A DNA stretch of 22,839 bases from an uncultured Corynebacterium sp. (GTDB taxonomy: Bacteria > Actinomycetota > Actinomycetes > Mycobacteriales > Mycobacteriaceae). Shown in pieces: positions 19,777 through 22,839 of this stretch. The notes beneath the pieces are model-generated. The model worked only from the letters and a program-made list of their open reading frames with translations, was not told where the DNA came from and did no database searches. The stretch's first letter is position 1. Every line of letters begins with the position of its first letter. The stretch covers positions 1 through 22,839 of the forward strand of contig CALTTF010000026.1 of the NCBI GenBank assembly GCA_943908385.1, read 5' to 3'. A program made the position numbers and the translations under genes.

Positions 19777-20796
19777 TCAGTTCGGCAGATGTCCTTCCTC
19801 CGGACGCCCGAGCATGAACCCTTTACCGGCGTAGGCGACGAGGTAGATGACCCAGCCGATGGCCGTGATGAGGGCGAAGGAAATGATGCGGTAGATGAGG
19901 GTGGCGGCGGTGGCGTCGACAAGCGTCAGGCCGGAGGCGACCAGCGAGGCGGTGGCGACGGGCTCGACGGTGCCGATGCCGCCGGGAGTGACTTGGGCGG
20001 CCCCGGCGAGCTTCGTCATGATGAACGCGAGGGCGACGCCCTGAATGGTCGTCTCGTTCAGGCCGGCGGAAAGTCCGGGCAGGGCACCGGTGACGGCGGT
20101 GACGGAGAAGTACAGCGTGGCCACGTCGATGAGCTGGTTGAGCAACGAGAAGACAGCCGCGGCGATGAAGGCGCCCGGCGACATGCGGATCGACGCGAGC
20201 TGGTCGACCACGTCCACGACCTTGCCGCGCACGCGCTCCGGCAGGTAGCGCACCCAGCGGCGGAGGATGTCGGGGTTGTAGATCGCCCAGAACAGGCCGA
20301 CGATCGCGGCGAGCGCCACGGCGAGTGAGCCGATCAGGGCCCACACGGACAGGCGCGCGCCGAGGAAGATCACCGCGGCGATGCCGATGACCACCATCCA
20401 CACCGTCGACAGCGCGCCGGAAATGACGAAGAACCAGCCGCACAGTCCCACCGACGCGCCCCAGGAGCGGTGCACCTTGAAGGTCAGCCACGCGGAGATC
20501 GCCGGGCCGCCCGGAATCGTGGTGGACCAGGCGTTGCTGGCCAGGGTGATGGCGGTCGTGTTGGCCATGTTCACGCGCACGCCGTCTTTGGTCAGGAGGA
20601 TGCGCATGACGGCGGCCATCGCCAGGATCGCCAGGACCGCGCACACCACTGCCGCGGCGACGGGGGCGGGGGAGGTGTGGCGCAGCGCGGTGAACGCCTC
20701 ACCCAGAAATGGCAGCTGGTCGCGAAAGACCACGCCGATAATGGCCAGCACCGCCACGGGTGCCAGCCAACGGATCCACGCGCGGGCGTCGGTCAT
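19777..20796 (-). CDS. YbhN/UPF0104 (LPG-synthase transmembrane-domain) family membrane protein
   Basis: This 339-residue polytopic protein has about eight hydrophobic helices and no soluble catalytic domain. The motifs NAWSTTIPGGPAISAW in the first third and AAQVTPGGIGTVEPVATASL near the end are the paired glycine-rich signatures of the lysylphosphatidylglycerol synthase transmembrane family (UPF0104). Members of that fold act as lipid flippases (MprF N-terminal part) or are uncharacterised. Here the aminoacyl transferase half is absent, so only membrane translocation or lipid handling is plausible. It starts 9 bases after the mmpL stop and is followed within 25 bases by the FAD oxidoreductase, which points to co-transcription. 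The substrate is unknown. Confidence 0.87.
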   Translation of the reverse strand: MTDARAWIRWLAPVAVLAIIGVVFRDQLPFLGEAFTALRHTSPAPVAAAVVCAVLAILAMAAVMRILLTKDGVRVNMANTTAITLASNAWSTTIPGGPAISAWLTFKVHRSWGASVGLCGWFFVISGALSTVWMVVIGIAAVIFLGARLSVWALIGSLAVALAAIVGLFWAIYNPDILRRWVRYLPERVRGKVVDVVDQLASIRMSPGAFIAAAVFSLLNQLIDVATLYFSVTAVTGALPGLSAGLNETTIQGVALAFIMTKLAGAAQVTPGGIGTVEPVATASLVASGLTLVDATAATLIYRIISFALITAIGWVIYLVAYAGKGFMLGRPEEGHLPN

Positions 20797-20805
20797 GTGC
20801 GGCGC

Positions 20806-22839
20806 CTAACTGTTCAGCCGGCGCATCAGCTCGTCGAACGGGATGAGCTGCGTGTCCTGGTCCACGCTCACACCCGAGCGGGCGTGCTGGCTGGCCGGGA
20901 TGGTTCCCGCGACGGGGATCTCGCCGGTGCGGGGGTGGAGAGGGGAGTCGTCGATAAGCTCCTGCTTCTTTGCGTCGCCGCCCTCGCCGAAGGATTCCGC
21001 GGTGCGCTTGATCCAGCGCGGCGCCCACCAGTTGTCCTCGCGCAGCTCGTGCATGATCGCGGGGACAAGCAGCAGGCGGATCAGCGTCGCGTCGAGCGCC
21101 AGCGAGATGATGAGGCCGTACGAGATGTACTTCATCATCACGATCTCGCTCAGCGCGAATGCGGCGGCGACGACGATCATGATGAGCGCCGCGGCCGTGA
21201 TGATCGAGCCCGTGTGCGCCGTGCCGTACTTGATCGCCTGGTCCGTCGTCGCGCCCTTGTTGCGCGCCTCGACCATGCGGGAGACGAGGAAGACCTCGTA
21301 GTCCGTGGACAGGCCGTACAAAATCGCGATGATCAGCACGAGCACGGGGCTCATGAGCGGGCCCGGGGTGAAGCCGAGCACGCCCGCGCCCAGCCCGTCG
21401 ACGAAGACGAGCGTGAGGAAGCCGAGCGTCGCGCCGATGCCGAGAATATTCATGATCACGGCCTTCACCGGCAGAATCATCGAGCCGAACAGCACCGCCA
21501 TCAGCAGGAACGTGGCCAGCACCATGTACACAGCCATCCACGGCAGGCGCTCCAGCAGCGCCTCGATCGATTCGACCTCCATCGCCGGGGTGCCGCCGAC
21601 ATGGAGTTCGACACCGTCCGGCGCCTCAATCGCGCGCAATTGCTTGACGACGTCCTCCCCGCCGTTCCTGTCCGCCAGCGTTCCCGCCAGGACGAATGTT
21701 CCGTCCGGCGTGGACTTTGTCTTCTCCATGGGCGAGGCGAGGCCCGTGATGCCGCGGGTCTGCCAGACGATGTCGACGAACTGGTCGTTGTCGGCGCCCT
21801 CCACCACGAGCTTGACCGGGTCGGTGCGGTAGGCGGGGAAGGTCTCGTTGAACTCGTCCTGCGCCTGGCGGACCTGGTTCGACGGCGGGAGGTAGGACTC
21901 GTTGATGCCGCCGAAGGTGATGCCCACGATCGGCAGGGTGAGCAGCATGAGAGCGCCGGCGACGCCGACGATGACCGGCTTGGAGTGGCGCATTGCCCAG
22001 GCCGGGATCTTGTACCAGACGGTGTCTTCGATCCGGCGGGCCTTCCGGCTGGTGCGGCGCACCGAGAATGTGTCGATATTGCGCCCCAGCATGCTGAACA
22101 GCGCCGGCAGCACCGCCACCGAGATGATCGCGGCGAGCACGACCGCGCTGATCGCGCCGTAGGCGACCGATTTGAGGAAGGCCTGCGGGAACATGAGCAA
22201 GCCGGACAGCGCCACGCCGATCATCAGCGCGGAGAAGAACACCGTCTTGCCCGCCGTCGTGGTGGTCTCCGCCACCGCGTCACGGATCTCCTCCGGCGAA
22301 TCCCCGCGCTGGTCCAGCTCCTCGCGGAAACGCGAGACCATGAACAAGCCGTAGTCGATGGCCAGGCCCAGGCCCAGAAGCGTGATCACCGACTGGGAGA
22401 ACACGTTGACCTGCTGCACCTGCGCCAGCAGCGACAGCGCGGACAGGGAGCCGAGGATGGACAGGATGCCCACGACCAGCGGCATTGCCGCGGCGACCAC
22501 GCTGCCGAAGACGAAGAGCAGGATGACGGCCACGAAGATCAGGCCGATCTTCTCTGCCCGGGCGATGTCGTCGGCCATGCCCTGGTCCAGCGCGTCCGCG
22601 ATGGCGGTGGCGCCGGCGATCTGCACGTCCGCGCCCTCCGGCAGTTCGATGCCGTTCAGCGCGTCCTCGATGGCGCGGTAGTCCTTCAGCGTCTGCTCGC
22701 CGTCGCCTTTCAACCCGATCGCCGCGAACGCCTTCGTCCCGTCCGGGGACATCAGCTGGGCGTTCGGCGTGGCGAAATAGCTGGTGATGTGGTCGATCTG
22801 CTCCGGGAACTGCTCCTCGAGCGCGCTGATCTGGCGGTT
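20806..22839 (-). CDS. MmpL-family RND lipid transporter (5' end outside window)
   Basis: 677 residues are present and the frame stays open to the window edge, so the true start lies beyond 22839. Two MMPL membrane blocks of the RND superfamily are seen, with a periplasmic domain between them. Each block carries the Asp-Tyr pair of the proton relay: GLAIDYGLFMVSR (codons at 22351-22356) and GLSTDYEVFLVSRM (21298-21303). After the last helix a cytoplasmic tail of about 80 residues follows HELREDNWWAPRWIKR. MmpL/CmpL proteins export envelope lipids, and MmpL3 and the corynebacterial CmpL1/CmpL4 carry trehalose monomycolate. Which CmpL this is cannot be decided here. Its position beside the mycolate cluster favours mycolate transport, while the downstream tms-like pair suggests another lipid substrate. 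Confidence 0.93.
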   Translation of the reverse strand, partial: NRQISALEEQFPEQIDHITSYFATPNAQLMSPDGTKAFAAIGLKGDGEQTLKDYRAIEDALNGIELPEGADVQIAGATAIADALDQGMADDIARAEKIGLIFVAVILLFVFGSVVAAAMPLVVGILSILGSLSALSLLAQVQQVNVFSQSVITLLGLGLAIDYGLFMVSRFREELDQRGDSPEEIRDAVAETTTTAGKTVFFSALMIGVALSGLLMFPQAFLKSVAYGAISAVVLAAIISVAVLPALFSMLGRNIDTFSVRRTSRKARRIEDTVWYKIPAWAMRHSKPVIVGVAGALMLLTLPIVGITFGGINESYLPPSNQVRQAQDEFNETFPAYRTDPVKLVVEGADNDQFVDIVWQTRGITGLASPMEKTKSTPDGTFVLAGTLADRNGGEDVVKQLRAIEAPDGVELHVGGTPAMEVESIEALLERLPWMAVYMVLATFLLMAVLFGSMILPVKAVIMNILGIGATLGFLTLVFVDGLGAGVLGFTPGPLMSPVLVLIIAILYGLSTDYEVFLVSRMVEARNKGATTDQAIKYGTAHTGSIITAAALIMIVVAAAFALSEIVMMKYISYGLIISLALDATLIRLLLVPAIMHELREDNWWAPRWIKRTAESFGEGGDAKKQELIDDSPLHPRTGEIPVAGTIPASQHARSGVSVDQDTQLIPFDELMRRLNS

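Overview
The window is a high-GC stretch of a mycolic-acid-making actinobacterium, almost certainly a Corynebacterium. The evidence is the arabinogalactan genes ubiA and aftB, two secreted mycolyltransferases (one with a C-terminal LGFP-repeat tail of the PS1/Cop1 type typical of corynebacteria), and the condensation cassette fadD32-pks13-accD. The species cannot be named from the sequence. Genes fill nearly all of it; the longest gene-free stretch is the 218-base leader between the two mycolyltransferase genes.

Plus strand, left half (1-15837). The window opens in the last codons of a probable PAP2-type phosphatase gene. It overlaps ubiA (decaprenylphosphoryl-phosphoribose synthase), which is followed at once by aftB (arabinofuranosyltransferase). 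These make the arabinan to which mycolates are attached. Then come two mycolyltransferase genes, each with its own upstream region: a short Ag85-type enzyme and the long Cop1 form. A DUF732 lipoprotein, a membrane-anchored cutinase-like hydrolase (Rv3802c/Culp6 type), fadD32, pks13 and the carboxyltransferase gene accD3 (accD4 of mycobacteria) follow on the same strand with short spacers. FadD32 activates one acyl chain, AccD carboxylates the other, Pks13 condenses them, and the mycolyltransferases place the product on trehalose or arabinan.

Middle (15838-16572). A 96-base region with tandem GTAAC repeats precedes a very short but convincing gene: 30 residues, strong ribosome binding site, leaderless peptide. 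A clear rho-independent terminator ends it. It looks like the tiny outer-membrane peptides (PorA/PorH class) of corynebacteria, but no family can be assigned by eye. Next is a vapBC toxin-antitoxin pair with a good candidate operator. The antitoxin is intact, while the PIN toxin has lost its central part and is probably dead.

Minus strand, right half (22839-16573). Five genes are packed head to tail with gaps of 9 to 26 bases: an MmpL transporter (5' end outside the window), a YbhN/UPF0104 flippase-like membrane protein, an FAD-linked oxidoreductase, a SAM-dependent cyclopropane-synthase-like methyltransferase, and a DUF3054 membrane protein. The oxidoreductase/methyltransferase pair matches the TmsA/TmsB (Rv0449c/Rv0447c-like) system for 10-methyl-branched fatty acids. 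Its co-transcription with two lipid-transport-type proteins is the most suggestive arrangement here.
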